A DNA stretch of 64,000 nt, from NCBI GenBank assembly GCA_002337605.1, contig DDGL01000011.1, forward strand, positions 60,011-124,010, in the 5' to 3' direction. The notes under the pieces are model-generated. The model searched no databases. It was given only the letters and a program-made list of their open reading frames with translations, and had not been told where the DNA came from. This stretch comes from Flavobacteriaceae bacterium UBA1903. Lineage in GTDB: Bacteria > Bacteroidota > Bacteroidia > Flavobacteriales > Flavobacteriaceae. Both the position numbers and the translations under genes were made by a program. Shown piece by piece: positions 44,609 to 53,721 of this stretch; within the stretch, counting starts at the first letter, position 1; each line of letters opens with the position of its first letter.

Positions 44609-45442
44609 ATGAAACTAAAAAAGTGGATAAGGGCTGTTTATTATTCAATAACTCAGGAAAGAGTTAAGCTGATAGCTTCTTCACTTTGCGGAACTCCATT
44701 AAGAACACATCCTGGTACAGTGCGTTCTAAAGCTGACCAAGACGATGCGTGGTTTTTTTATTTAGCAAAACACCACGAGGTAATTTATGATGTTGGTGCT
44801 AATGTTGGGTATACGGCACTTATAGCAATGGTTCAAAATCCAGATAGAGATTATTTTTTAATAGATCCAAACCCTTTGGCGCTTCAAAAAGCACAGTATA
44901 ATTTGATGGTAAACAACCTTGGGTTTAAGGCTAGATATTATGCTGCATTTGTAAGCGATAAAAACAATGAAACTGTAAAATTTTACACCCTTGGAGCTGG
45001 AGCGGCGGGAAGTATGCACTCAAGCCACGCTGCTTCTGCGGCCTCTGTAAATTCTTTTCAGGAGGTTTCTACAGTTACTTTAGATTATCTACTCAATTAT
45101 TATGGCGTTCGTCCAGATTTAGTTAAAATTGACGTCGAAGGAGCAGAAACTTGGGTTATGAATGGTGCTAACAATCTGGCAAATGAAACAAGATGTGCCT
45201 TCTTTATAGAAATGCATGACGTGGAAAGCCTTAGCATGGAAGACGCTACTAACAAAATGATAACCTGGGCAAAAAGTGCAGATTACAATGTATGGTATTT
45301 AAAAACAGGAGAAATACTGGATTCTGGAACTATTGTAAAAGATAGAGGTAAGTGTCATCTATTAATATTGCCCTCTGAAAAACCCTTTCCAGAATACCTG
45401 AAGGGCATTGCGCAGGGAGCCAAACTTCCTTCAGTATTGTAA
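44609..45442 (+). CDS. FkbM-family methyltransferase
   Basis: A 277-residue protein with motif I VIYDVGANVGYTALIAM, PNPLALQKAQYNLMVNN, LDYLLNYYGVRPDLVKIDVE (the hallmark KIDVEG-A) and CAFFIEMHDVESL. These blocks define FkbM-type SAM methyltransferases, many of which methylate sugar hydroxyls. The gene lies 93 nt after the exostosin-like gene and before the acyltransferase genes, so sugar O-methylation in the polysaccharide is the likely role. Confidence 0.88.
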   Translation: MKLKKWIRAVYYSITQERVKLIASSLCGTPLRTHPGTVRSKADQDDAWFFYLAKHHEVIYDVGANVGYTALIAMVQNPDRDYFLIDPNPLALQKAQYNLMVNNLGFKARYYAAFVSDKNNETVKFYTLGAGAAGSMHSSHAASAASVNSFQEVSTVTLDYLLNYYGVRPDLVKIDVEGAETWVMNGANNLANETRCAFFIEMHDVESLSMEDATNKMITWAKSADYNVWYLKTGEILDSGTIVKDRGKCHLLILPSEKPFPEYLKGIAQGAKLPSVL

Positions 45443-45480
45443 AATAGGTATGCTAGTAAAAAGGGTATTTTTATACATTT

Positions 45481-46911
45481 ATGTTATTTAACTCATTAGA
45501 TTTTGCCATCTTCCTGCCCATAGTTTTTATACTATACTGGTTTGTAGTTGGTAAAAATGTAAAGGCACAGAACATCTTGCTGGTCGGGGCGAGTTATGTT
45601 TTTTATAGCTGGTGGGATTGGCGTTTTTTGTTCTTAATTCTCTTTAGTACGCTAGTAAATTATGGAGTGGGGCTGCTGCTTACCAAAGAAAAAAAAAGGA
45701 GCAGGAGAAAGCTGTATCTTTTTATAAGTGTCCTTACCAATATAGGCTTGCTGGGATTCTTTAAGTATTTTAATTTCTTTCTGGAAAATTTTGTAGAGGC
45801 GTTCTCCTTCTTCGGAATGAGCTTTAAGACAACCACGCTGGATATAATTCTGCCCGTAGGGATTTCGTTTTACACCTTCCAGACCTTGAGCTACACCATA
45901 GATATCTACAAAAAGAAATTAGAGGCTACGAACAATTTTATAGCATTTATGGCTTTTGTCTCTTTTTTTCCACAGCTGGTGGCAGGACCTATAGAACGAG
46001 CGGTTCATTTTTTACCACAGTTTTTTACAAAAAGGACCTTTAAAAAAGAGCAAGCTATTATCGGGATAAAGCAAATTATCTGGGGATTGTTTAAAAAACT
46101 GGTTATAGCCGATAGTTGTGCGCAGTATGCCAGTGAAATTTTTGATAACTACCAGGAGTATAGCAGTGCTACTTTGGTGTTGGGGGTATTCTATTTTGCG
46201 GTGCGTATTTATGGGGACTTTTCAGGGTATTGCGATATTGCTATTGGTACTGCAAGGTTGTTCGATTTTAAGCTTACTACTAATTTTAGATATCCGTTCT
46301 TTTCAAGAAACATTGCCGAGTACTGGCGTAGGTGGAACATCACACTGTCCAGTTGGTTCCGGGATTATATTTTCTTTCCGCTAGGAGGTAGCAGGGTAAG
46401 TAGGTATAAGACCATCATAAATGTTATGATTGTTTTTCTAATTAGCGGGTTTTGGCATGGTGCCTCATGGAATTTTATCTTTTGGGGTTTTATTTGCGGG
46501 CTTTTGTATGTAGTATTCAGTTTTAAGAGCAAGAAAAAGCATTCCTATGTTACCGTAAACCCCAATACACTCCCCAGTATTCGCGCTTTTTTTGAAATAA
46601 GCCTGGTGTTTGTTTGTATGGCTTTTACCAGAATCTTTTTCAGAACCACAAGTATGGAAGAAGCCTTTTCGTACCTTAGACAAATTGCTGAATTTTCCAT
46701 TCAACTGGATTATCTAGGAATTTATAGATACTCGGTAGAGCTCATTCCCCTTATTCTTGTAATGTTATGGCTTGAGTGGTATAGCAGGAATAAAGAATTT
46801 CCACTGTTTTCGGTAAAACCTGAAATTCTAAAAACCAGTATGATCATTCTTTTTATTCTACTCTTCGGCAATTTTGAAGAAGTAAAACAATTTTATTATT
46901 TCAGATTCTAA
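45481..46911 (+). CDS. MBOAT-family O-acyltransferase (AlgI/DltB-like)
   Basis: A 476-residue integral membrane protein with about ten hydrophobic segments. Seen: the first segment with LFNSLDFAIFLPIVFILYWF, the ILPVGISFYTFQTLSYTIDIYK block, IYGDFSGYCDIAIGTARLF, NFRYPFFSRNIAEYWRRWNI and the catalytic-histidine motif FWHGASWNFIFWG. These are hallmarks of AlgI/PatA-type acetyl transporters. It moves acyl groups, usually acetyl, across the membrane for an extracytoplasmic partner. The next gene, an SGNH-type protein, overlaps it by one base (TAATG), which is the AlgI-AlgX/AlgJ layout. Confidence 0.93.
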   Translation: MLFNSLDFAIFLPIVFILYWFVVGKNVKAQNILLVGASYVFYSWWDWRFLFLILFSTLVNYGVGLLLTKEKKRSRRKLYLFISVLTNIGLLGFFKYFNFFLENFVEAFSFFGMSFKTTTLDIILPVGISFYTFQTLSYTIDIYKKKLEATNNFIAFMAFVSFFPQLVAGPIERAVHFLPQFFTKRTFKKEQAIIGIKQIIWGLFKKLVIADSCAQYASEIFDNYQEYSSATLVLGVFYFAVRIYGDFSGYCDIAIGTARLFDFKLTTNFRYPFFSRNIAEYWRRWNITLSSWFRDYIFFPLGGSRVSRYKTIINVMIVFLISGFWHGASWNFIFWGFICGLLYVVFSFKSKKKHSYVTVNPNTLPSIRAFFEISLVFVCMAFTRIFFRTTSMEEAFSYLRQIAEFSIQLDYLGIYRYSVELIPLILVMLWLEWYSRNKEFPLFSVKPEILKTSMIILFILLFGNFEEVKQFYYFRF

Positions 46912-47789
46912 TGCGTAGTTTCCTAAAATATACATTCTTATTACTTGGCTTTACGCTATTGGTTATGATAGTACTGGATTTGGTGTTTACCACCATTTAC
47001 CATACGGGAGCCTATAGAAGTAAAATTATGTGGGTACGGGATATGGAAGATACCACTGCGGTAGACTATGTACTTTTAGGCTCTTCCCGTGTAAACTACG
47101 GATTACAACCTGAACTCATTGAAGCAAAAACAGGGAAAAAAGGATATAACCTGGGTATGAATGCCACCAATATGGTAGAAACTATGGCGTTATTGGAGGA
47201 ATTTTTAAACATAAGAAAGACCGCAACGGTCTATGTACAAGTGGATATACAGTATGAGAACAAAACACCAGACCCCGTAGGCGAAATTCCTTGGATGCCT
47301 TTTCTGCACGAGGAGTCGGTTTACAAACACTTTAAAGGATATGGCGACCAATACAGCACCTATAGATATGTTCCGTTTTATAGATATCAAAAATTTGCTA
47401 CGCGATTAGGAGCACGGGAAGCAGTAGCATCTCTTCTGGGGAGTGGGTATGCGTATGAAAATTCCAGAGGCTATATGCCGCTCTTCGGTACCATAGCCGA
47501 AGATAAAGATTTTATGCCGGAACAAACTGTAACCACAAAAAACAGTCTGTATACTGAACTGATACGTTTCTGTAAAAAGAAAGGGATTGAAGTCCGCTTT
47601 TTTACGTCCCCCTATTATAGGTTTCAGGGCAATATTGAGAAGTTAGGAACTTTTTTGCCTAACTATACTAATTTTTCTGACAGTGTAGCAAAACGCAAGT
47701 ATTTTAGCGATCAAGTTCATTTAAACACGGAAGGGGCGAGGCTTTTTACCGAAATTTTTATTGAAACCTATTTTTCAGAACAACCCTAA
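46911..47789 (+). CDS. SGNH-like partner of the MBOAT acyltransferase
   Basis: A 292-residue protein with one N-terminal membrane helix (residues about 5-24) and an extracytoplasmic domain. Seen: YVLLGSSRVNYGLQPE with the candidate nucleophilic serine, NLGMNATN, and C-terminal DQVHLNTEGARLFTEI with the candidate Asp and His. It is paralogous to the protein at 21079-22023. As a membrane-tethered SGNH protein translated with an MBOAT, it most likely hands acetyl groups to the polysaccharide. Confidence 0.82.
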   Translation: MRSFLKYTFLLLGFTLLVMIVLDLVFTTIYHTGAYRSKIMWVRDMEDTTAVDYVLLGSSRVNYGLQPELIEAKTGKKGYNLGMNATNMVETMALLEEFLNIRKTATVYVQVDIQYENKTPDPVGEIPWMPFLHEESVYKHFKGYGDQYSTYRYVPFYRYQKFATRLGAREAVASLLGSGYAYENSRGYMPLFGTIAEDKDFMPEQTVTTKNSLYTELIRFCKKKGIEVRFFTSPYYRFQGNIEKLGTFLPNYTNFSDSVAKRKYFSDQVHLNTEGARLFTEIFIETYFSEQP

Positions 47790-47804
47790 AGCGTACCTTC
47801 GTAT

Positions 47805-49136
47805 ATGCCTTTCCGATTTCTAGTATACCTTCAATCCGTTAGATATTTTTCCGTTCCCAGACAAAACGGGACTTATATCTATCCAAAAATAGAAAGCATT
47901 CCGAAAGCTATTCTCGAGCAACTAGACCCTCATAAAAAATACACCTCTCAAAACGCAAGGAATTATGACCTGGTGTGGCAGGCTATTCATATTGGATATA
48001 CCCAGGGAACGCATTTTTATGAAGGCTTTGAGCGACTTCCCATAAAGGATGAATATGTCTTTATTCGCTCTTATTTTAGCCCGATATGGTCGGTCTATGT
48101 GCTCTTGCTTCGATTGTTGGGGTTGAAAAATCCGTTTCGCGAAATTGATGCATTTTTATATGCGCGCAGCGTTAAAAAACAACAATTGGCCGCCAAAGCG
48201 TTGAAGCACGCTGCATTTAAAACTTTTGAGAGCGACTTGGTGACCTCCAACCCCCTTGTCTCTGTGATCATTCCAACATTGAACAGGTATCAGTATTTAC
48301 GAGATGTTCTAACAGATCTAGAAAAGCAGACCTACCCCAATTTTGAAGTGATTGTAGTAGATCAATCTGATGATTTTTCAGCAGAATTCTACAAAGAATT
48401 TGAGGTATCTATTACGCTAATCCATCAAAAGGAAAAAGCACTTTGGCTTGCAAGGAATAGAGCTGTAGAAGTTTCAAAGGCTGAATATTTATTGTTTTTT
48501 GATGACGATAGCAGAGTTGCAAAAGACTGGATCCTTCAGCACCTAAGATGTTTAGATTACTTTAAGGCTGAAGGTTCTTCAGGCGTATCACTCTCTACAG
48601 TAGGCGATGCGATTCCGGCTCACTATTCCTACTTTAGAATTTCAGACCAGTTAGATACCGGAAATGTCTTATTAAAAAAATCGGTCTTCAGAGAAATTGG
48701 TTTGTACGATAGACAGTTTGAGAAACAACGTATGGGGGATGGGGAATTTGGAATGCGAATGTATACAAACGGATTTAAAAACATTAGCAATCCCTATGCT
48801 TCAAGGGTCCATTTAAAAGTGGGTACAGGAGGATTGCGCCAAATGGGGAGCTGGGATGCCTTCCGTCCAAAGAAACTATTCGCACCTAGACCTATTCCAA
48901 GTGTTCTGTATTTTTACAGAACTTATTTTGGAGCAAAAAGAACTCGCTTTGGTCTTTTAAAAACACTTCCCCCCTCCATCATTCCCTACAAATTCAAAAA
49001 AAGCCGAAAGCTGAAAGTATTGGGAGTATTTATTTCGGTATTTTTACTACCGCTTATAGGTGTTCAAGTACTTATTTCTTGGTGTAAAGCCACACAAAAG
49101 TTAAAAGAAGGACCTCAAATACGTGGAATTGACTAA
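47805..49136 (+). CDS. GT2 glycosyltransferase with N-terminal extension
   Basis: A 443-residue protein. Residues about 1-145 form an extension I do not recognise, with one hydrophobic stretch near YFSPIWSVYVLLLRLLGL. The GT-A domain follows: VSVIIPTLNRYQYLRDVLTD, VVDQSDDFS, ALWLARNRAVEVSKAEYLLF and the metal motif FDDDSRV, then QRMGDGEFGMRMYTNG. A hydrophobic C-terminal segment (VLGVFISVFLLPLIGVQVLI) may anchor it to the inner membrane. The 'VVDQSD' block links it to the GT2 at 33577-34410. It overlaps the next gene by 14 nt. Confidence 0.82.
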   Translation: MPFRFLVYLQSVRYFSVPRQNGTYIYPKIESIPKAILEQLDPHKKYTSQNARNYDLVWQAIHIGYTQGTHFYEGFERLPIKDEYVFIRSYFSPIWSVYVLLLRLLGLKNPFREIDAFLYARSVKKQQLAAKALKHAAFKTFESDLVTSNPLVSVIIPTLNRYQYLRDVLTDLEKQTYPNFEVIVVDQSDDFSAEFYKEFEVSITLIHQKEKALWLARNRAVEVSKAEYLLFFDDDSRVAKDWILQHLRCLDYFKAEGSSGVSLSTVGDAIPAHYSYFRISDQLDTGNVLLKKSVFREIGLYDRQFEKQRMGDGEFGMRMYTNGFKNISNPYASRVHLKVGTGGLRQMGSWDAFRPKKLFAPRPIPSVLYFYRTYFGAKRTRFGLLKTLPPSIIPYKFKKSRKLKVLGVFISVFLLPLIGVQVLISWCKATQKLKEGPQIRGID

Positions 49137-50220
49137 ACTCTTATTGGTCACATCAGAATTCCCTCCGCAGCCTGGTGGAATTGGAAATCATGCGCACCAT
49201 GTGGCTAAGAACCTATGCAACCACTCTTTTGAAGTTACCATCATTGCAGACGTACGGTCTAAGGACGGAGAAGAAGAACGTGTTTTTGACGTGCAACAAC
49301 CTTATAAGGTAGTGCGAATAAAAAGAAAAACCCCCATTGCTAGCACATATCTGGAGCGGTATAAAAGGACTAAATCACTGTTGAAATCACATGACATGCT
49401 TTTGGTTTCAGGTAAATTTCCAATTTGGATAGGGGGGCTGGTAAGTTTGTTTTCTACGAAAAAAATATATGCTGTCATACATGGAACTGAAGTTGCGGTT
49501 CCTTCCGCGTTAAAAAAGAAGTATATAAAATGGTGTCTTAGGCGTTTTGAAAGTATAATTGCTGTCTCAGAATTCACAAAATCCCTGGTGGATGGATGGA
49601 ATATTAAAAACATCCAGGTAATCCCGAATGGATACGCTTTGGAACTACCACCCCGTACAAAGCGAACCACTACTCAAACAACTCCACGGCTTATTACCGT
49701 TGGAAATGTTACCCAGCGTAAAGGGCAGCATAATGTAGTACAGGCATTGCCTGAATTAAAAACAAGGTATCCAGCTATTCAATACGATATTGTAGGAATT
49801 CCTACGGAAAAACATACACTGTTACAAGCAGCGAAGTCGTTAGCGGTGGAAGATGCTGTGGTATTCCACGGTCAAGTTTCAGAAGAAGAAAAAATTAAAC
49901 TACTTCAGAATGCATCAATTTTTATGATGTTAAGTGAACCTACGAAAGAGGGAGCTGTGGAGGGGTTCGGAATTGCTATTCTAGAAGCAAATGCGCTGGG
50001 GATTCCGGCAATTGGTGCAAAAGGATGCGGTATTGAAGATGCTATTGCTACAGGAGTTTCCGGAAAATTAGTAGCCCACGACGACACAGGTGCTATTTGT
50101 GATGCCGTAAACGATATTATAACATCGTATGAGGTGTATGGAAATCAGGCAAAGGAATGGTCTGAAAGTTTTAAGTGGGATACAATTATTGGTCGTTACT
50201 TACAAATACTGAAAAAATGA
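49123..50220 (+). CDS. GT4 glycosyltransferase
   Basis: A 365-residue GT-B enzyme: LLVTSEFPPQPGGIGNHAHH (acceptor-side signature of many GT4 enzymes), VIHGTEVAVPSALKKK, LITVGNVTQRKGQHNVVQAL, YDIVGIPTEKHTL, and the catalytic-acid region EPTKEGAVEGFGIAILEANA. GTG start at 49123, overlapping the previous gene by 14 nt. It overlaps the next gene by four bases (ATGA). Confidence 0.88.
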   Translation: MELTKLLLVTSEFPPQPGGIGNHAHHVAKNLCNHSFEVTIIADVRSKDGEEERVFDVQQPYKVVRIKRKTPIASTYLERYKRTKSLLKSHDMLLVSGKFPIWIGGLVSLFSTKKIYAVIHGTEVAVPSALKKKYIKWCLRRFESIIAVSEFTKSLVDGWNIKNIQVIPNGYALELPPRTKRTTTQTTPRLITVGNVTQRKGQHNVVQALPELKTRYPAIQYDIVGIPTEKHTLLQAAKSLAVEDAVVFHGQVSEEEKIKLLQNASIFMMLSEPTKEGAVEGFGIAILEANALGIPAIGAKGCGIEDAIATGVSGKLVAHDDTGAICDAVNDIITSYEVYGNQAKEWSESFKWDTIIGRYLQILKK

Positions 50221-51332
50221 AGCTGGCCATTATATCCCATACCAACCATTATACAAATTCTTCGGATACGATCGTAGGCTGGGGTCCCACAGTTAGCGAG
50301 TTAAATCATTTGGCGCCTCACTTTGAAACTATATACCATGTGGCGGTGCTTCACCCCTTTCTTGAAGCACCTGCCAGCGCCATTCCTTATACTGCCCATA
50401 ATATTGAGTTAGTGCCTTTACAGCCCACCGGTGGTAAAACAGCACTGGACAAATTGAGAATTATTTCTTCAATGCCAGAGGTACTCTCAACCATACGAAA
50501 CACCTTGCGCAAGGTAGATGTGTTTCAATTCAGAGGACCTACGGGTATTGGAGTGTATGTAATCCCGTATTTAATGTGGTTCAGTTCTAAAAAGGGATGG
50601 TTTAAATATGCCGGAAACTGGAACCAGTCTCATGCGCCTTTTGCATTTGCTTTACAACGATGGTTGTTGAAACAGCAGTCAAGAAAGGTGACTATAAATG
50701 GAGTCTGGCCTGCACAGCCCCAACAGTGTATTTCGTTTGAGAACCCATGCCTTACTATGGCAGAACGTACTCTGGGCTTAGAAGTTATTCAAAAGAAAAC
50801 GTATGAGGATCCTTTTCATTTTTGTTTTGTAGGGAGGCTGGACGATGCGAAAGGAGTTCACCTTATTGTCGAAGCTTTATTAAAACTGAAAGGAGCTTCT
50901 TCCGTAGGAACTATGCATTTTATTGGAGACGGCCCCAAAAAGGAAACGTATAAAAAAACCTGTGAAACAAATGCAATAGAAGCTGTTTTTCACGGTTTCT
51001 TACCACGTGAGAACGTGTTTAAAATCTATGAAAAGTGTCATTTTATACTCTTACCAAGTAAATCGGAAGGGTTTCCAAAAGTTATTGCAGAAGGTATGAA
51101 TTTTGGGTGTATTCCTATAGCTTCAAATGTTTCTAGTATTGGACAATACATCAGGGAGAGTGGTTTTTTGGTGCATCCTGTAAACGGGCAGGTGTTAAGT
51201 GACGTAATGACCAAAGCTATGAATTGTGGTGCTTATGTCTTACAAGAAAAAGCAAAAGCCGGACATGCTGTAACCGAAAGCTTTACTTTTGAACATTATA
51301 ACAATAGGGTCCTAAGCGAACTCATACGTTAA
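50217..51332 (+). CDS. GT4 glycosyltransferase
   Basis: A 371-residue GT-B enzyme: IISHTNHYTNSSDTIVGWGP at the N-terminus, VDVFQFRGPTGIGVYVIPYL, CFVGRLDDAKGVHLIVEALL, HFIGDGPKKETY, and PSKSEGFPKVIAEGMNFG. I place the start at ATG 50217 because it overlaps the upstream stop in the ATGA manner used throughout this locus; frames further upstream lie inside the previous gene. Donor unknown. Confidence 0.88.
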   Translation: MKLAIISHTNHYTNSSDTIVGWGPTVSELNHLAPHFETIYHVAVLHPFLEAPASAIPYTAHNIELVPLQPTGGKTALDKLRIISSMPEVLSTIRNTLRKVDVFQFRGPTGIGVYVIPYLMWFSSKKGWFKYAGNWNQSHAPFAFALQRWLLKQQSRKVTINGVWPAQPQQCISFENPCLTMAERTLGLEVIQKKTYEDPFHFCFVGRLDDAKGVHLIVEALLKLKGASSVGTMHFIGDGPKKETYKKTCETNAIEAVFHGFLPRENVFKIYEKCHFILLPSKSEGFPKVIAEGMNFGCIPIASNVSSIGQYIRESGFLVHPVNGQVLSDVMTKAMNCGAYVLQEKAKAGHAVTESFTFEHYNNRVLSELIR

Positions 51333-51435
51333 TACAATACCTATCCAGAAAAAGCCAAACATATTAAACCATCCTTTATTCTTCATTCTTTTTCATGTAG
51401 GAATAGGACTGCTTGCAACTGCTTTTAGACCTGCA

Positions 51436-52716
51436 ATGGTTATTTATTTTTTAGTGGTGGTAGTTTATTTTTTATCACGCATTCTTTCACTAAAAGACAA
51501 ACAGCGTGAGGTGTTAATTGCATCTGCCTATATGGTGGGAGCTGAAGTTTTTTTCAGAATGACCAAGGCATTCTTCCTATATGAGACCGGAAAGTATATG
51601 GTTATTGCTTTTTTGCTGATAGGTATGTTCTATCAGGGGTTTAAGAGAAAGTCGTTTGTATACATTATCTATATATTATTGCTGCTTCCCGGAGTATATG
51701 TGTCTTTTTTGGACAGTGAATTTGATGCCCGCTTTAGACAGAATATTTTATTTAACCTTAGTGGTCCCTTGTGTTTGGCGGTTGCAGCGTTATACTGTTA
51801 TGGCAGGAGTATTAAACTCAGGGAACTGTATACAATTTTAAACTTTTTGGTCTACCCCCTTATATCTATGACCATCTACGTCTATTTTTATAATATAGAT
51901 GTACGCGAGGTTGTTACCGGAACCGCATCTACCTCGGCCACTTCAGGTGGGTTTGGTCCCAACCAGGTAGCTACTGTATTGGGATTGGGAGCTTTTATTC
52001 TTTATAGCCGCTTTTTAATTCCCTATAAAAATAAACTGGTTCATTTGTGCATGATGTTTTTATTAATGGCATTCGTACACCGTGCTATCATTACATTCTC
52101 CAGAGGTGGGGTGCTAACAGCAGCTATAATGGTCATCGCTTTTACTGCTATTATATTTATGTTTTCTAAGACCATATTAAAACTAAAACTGGGGTATAGG
52201 ATTATTACTGTAGCAGGAATATTGTTAGCAATATGGTCCTTTTCTGTTTTACAAACGGGAGGACTTATAGCCAATCGATATGCAAATAAAGATGCGCTGG
52301 GAAGAGAGAAAGAAGATGTAACCACCGGGAGAGCAGAGCTTTTGAGTGCAGATTTTCAGGCATTTGCAGAAAACCCAGTGTTTGGTATTGGAGTGGGGCG
52401 TGTACGCTATTTTTATGAAGAGGAAGTAGGCGTATATGTTGCCAGCCACAATGAAATTACCAGGTTATTTTCAGAACATGGTCTGTTTGGTATTATATCA
52501 TTACTACTACTTTTATTTGTGCCTCTTTTATCTAAATTTCAAGGGAGAAGGAACATCTATTTTTACCCCTTTATTATTTTCTGGTTGTTAACAATAGCTC
52601 ATTCCTCTATGCGGATCGCGGCACCTGCTTTTATTTATGGACTATCCTTATTGAATATAAACTACAATGAAAAGAAACCTACTTTACATAGGCAACAAAC
52701 TATCGAAAAAGGGTAG
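51436..52716 (+). CDS. Wzy/WaaL-family membrane protein (O-antigen polymerase or ligase)
   Basis: A protein of at least 426 residues with about ten membrane segments and one large external loop. In that loop are RAELLSADFQAFAENPVFGI and ASHNEITRLFSEHGLFGI, the pattern of the Wzy_C/O-antigen ligase family. It either polymerises lipid-linked repeat units or attaches the finished chain to lipid A or a protein. The first ATG is at 51436, but the frame stays open upstream to about 51315 and encodes a hydrophobic stretch (LFFILFHVGIGLLATAF) that looks like an authentic first helix. That stretch has no ATG, GTG or TTG, so the true start is uncertain. It overlaps the next gene by 50 nt. Confidence 0.85.
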   Translation: MVIYFLVVVVYFLSRILSLKDKQREVLIASAYMVGAEVFFRMTKAFFLYETGKYMVIAFLLIGMFYQGFKRKSFVYIIYILLLLPGVYVSFLDSEFDARFRQNILFNLSGPLCLAVAALYCYGRSIKLRELYTILNFLVYPLISMTIYVYFYNIDVREVVTGTASTSATSGGFGPNQVATVLGLGAFILYSRFLIPYKNKLVHLCMMFLLMAFVHRAIITFSRGGVLTAAIMVIAFTAIIFMFSKTILKLKLGYRIITVAGILLAIWSFSVLQTGGLIANRYANKDALGREKEDVTTGRAELLSADFQAFAENPVFGIGVGRVRYFYEEEVGVYVASHNEITRLFSEHGLFGIISLLLLLFVPLLSKFQGRRNIYFYPFIIFWLLTIAHSSMRIAAPAFIYGLSLLNINYNEKKPTLHRQQTIEKG

Positions 52717-53683
52717 TACCGTCACTTCTATTGAAACGTTAGGAAACTTTTTACAAACAGAAGGATTTAAAGTTACTACTGCTTCTTCAAAGAAAAACAA
52801 AGTATTCAGGTTGTTGGATATGGTATGGAATACCTTAAAATGCCCTAAGAAAAACACTGTCGTGCTCATAGATACCTACAGTACCCAGAATTTTTATTAT
52901 GCGGTTTTGGTTGCCTGGCTATGCAGGTTCAGAACTATTTCCTATATCCCAATTTTAAGAGGCGGCAATCTCCCCACAAGACTCCAAAACAGTCCTGACA
53001 AAAGCAAAGCACTTTTTAAAGGAGCATACATAAACGTAGCTCCATCTCACTATTTAATGGAGGCTTTTAAAAAACGAGGGTTTACAAACCTAATACATAT
53101 ACCTAATACACTACAGCTAGAGAACTATCCTTTCTTACTTAGAAAAAACATACAGCCCAAACTTTTGTGGGTGCGTTCTTTTTCTGAAATTTATAACCCA
53201 TTGCTGGCGTTGGATGTTCTCACTTTATTGAGAAGTAAAGGATACGATGCTACGTTAACAATGGTTGGTCCTTCTAAAGACACAACTTTTGAACAGTGTA
53301 CAACGCGTGCTAAAAAGGAAAACCTGCCTGTTACCTTTACCGGAATGCTTACCAAAGAAGCTTGGATATCACTCTCTGAAGCGCATGATATTTTTATAAA
53401 CACAACCAATTTTGACAATACCCCGGTGAGTGTCATGGAAGCAATGGCACTAGGCTTGCCTGTTGTTTCTACCAATGTAGGAGGGTTGCCCTATTTAATT
53501 GAAGAGACAATAAATGGATTGTTAGTACCTCCGGAGAATGCCGAAATTTTTTCGGAAGCCGTGGAGCAACTGCTCATAAATCCCAAAGATGCCACTGCAA
53601 TGGCACGAGCTGCAAGAGAAAAAGTAGCCCAATTTGACTGGCACGTGGTGAAACAGCAATGGATTTCGCTTTTGTCACAATAA
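52667..53683 (+). CDS. GT4 glycosyltransferase
   Basis: A 338-residue GT-B enzyme: LLYIGNKLSKKGSTVTSIET at the N-terminus, PILRGGNLPTRLQ, KLLWVRSFSEIYNPLLALDV, ATLTMVGPSKDTTFEQ and the GT4 C-terminal block TNFDNTPVSVMEAMALG with VVSTNVGGLP. The first Glu of the usual ExxxxxxxE pair is replaced by Asp-Asn, while the second is kept. It overlaps the polymerase/ligase gene by 50 nt, an unusually long overlap for this locus. Confidence 0.86.
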   Translation: MKRNLLYIGNKLSKKGSTVTSIETLGNFLQTEGFKVTTASSKKNKVFRLLDMVWNTLKCPKKNTVVLIDTYSTQNFYYAVLVAWLCRFRTISYIPILRGGNLPTRLQNSPDKSKALFKGAYINVAPSHYLMEAFKKRGFTNLIHIPNTLQLENYPFLLRKNIQPKLLWVRSFSEIYNPLLALDVLTLLRSKGYDATLTMVGPSKDTTFEQCTTRAKKENLPVTFTGMLTKEAWISLSEAHDIFINTTNFDNTPVSVMEAMALGLPVVSTNVGGLPYLIEETINGLLVPPENAEIFSEAVEQLLINPKDATAMARAAREKVAQFDWHVVKQQWISLLSQ

Positions 53684-53721
53684 ATAGCTACTTTTAGCCC
53701 ACCAAATCAACCACATACCTA

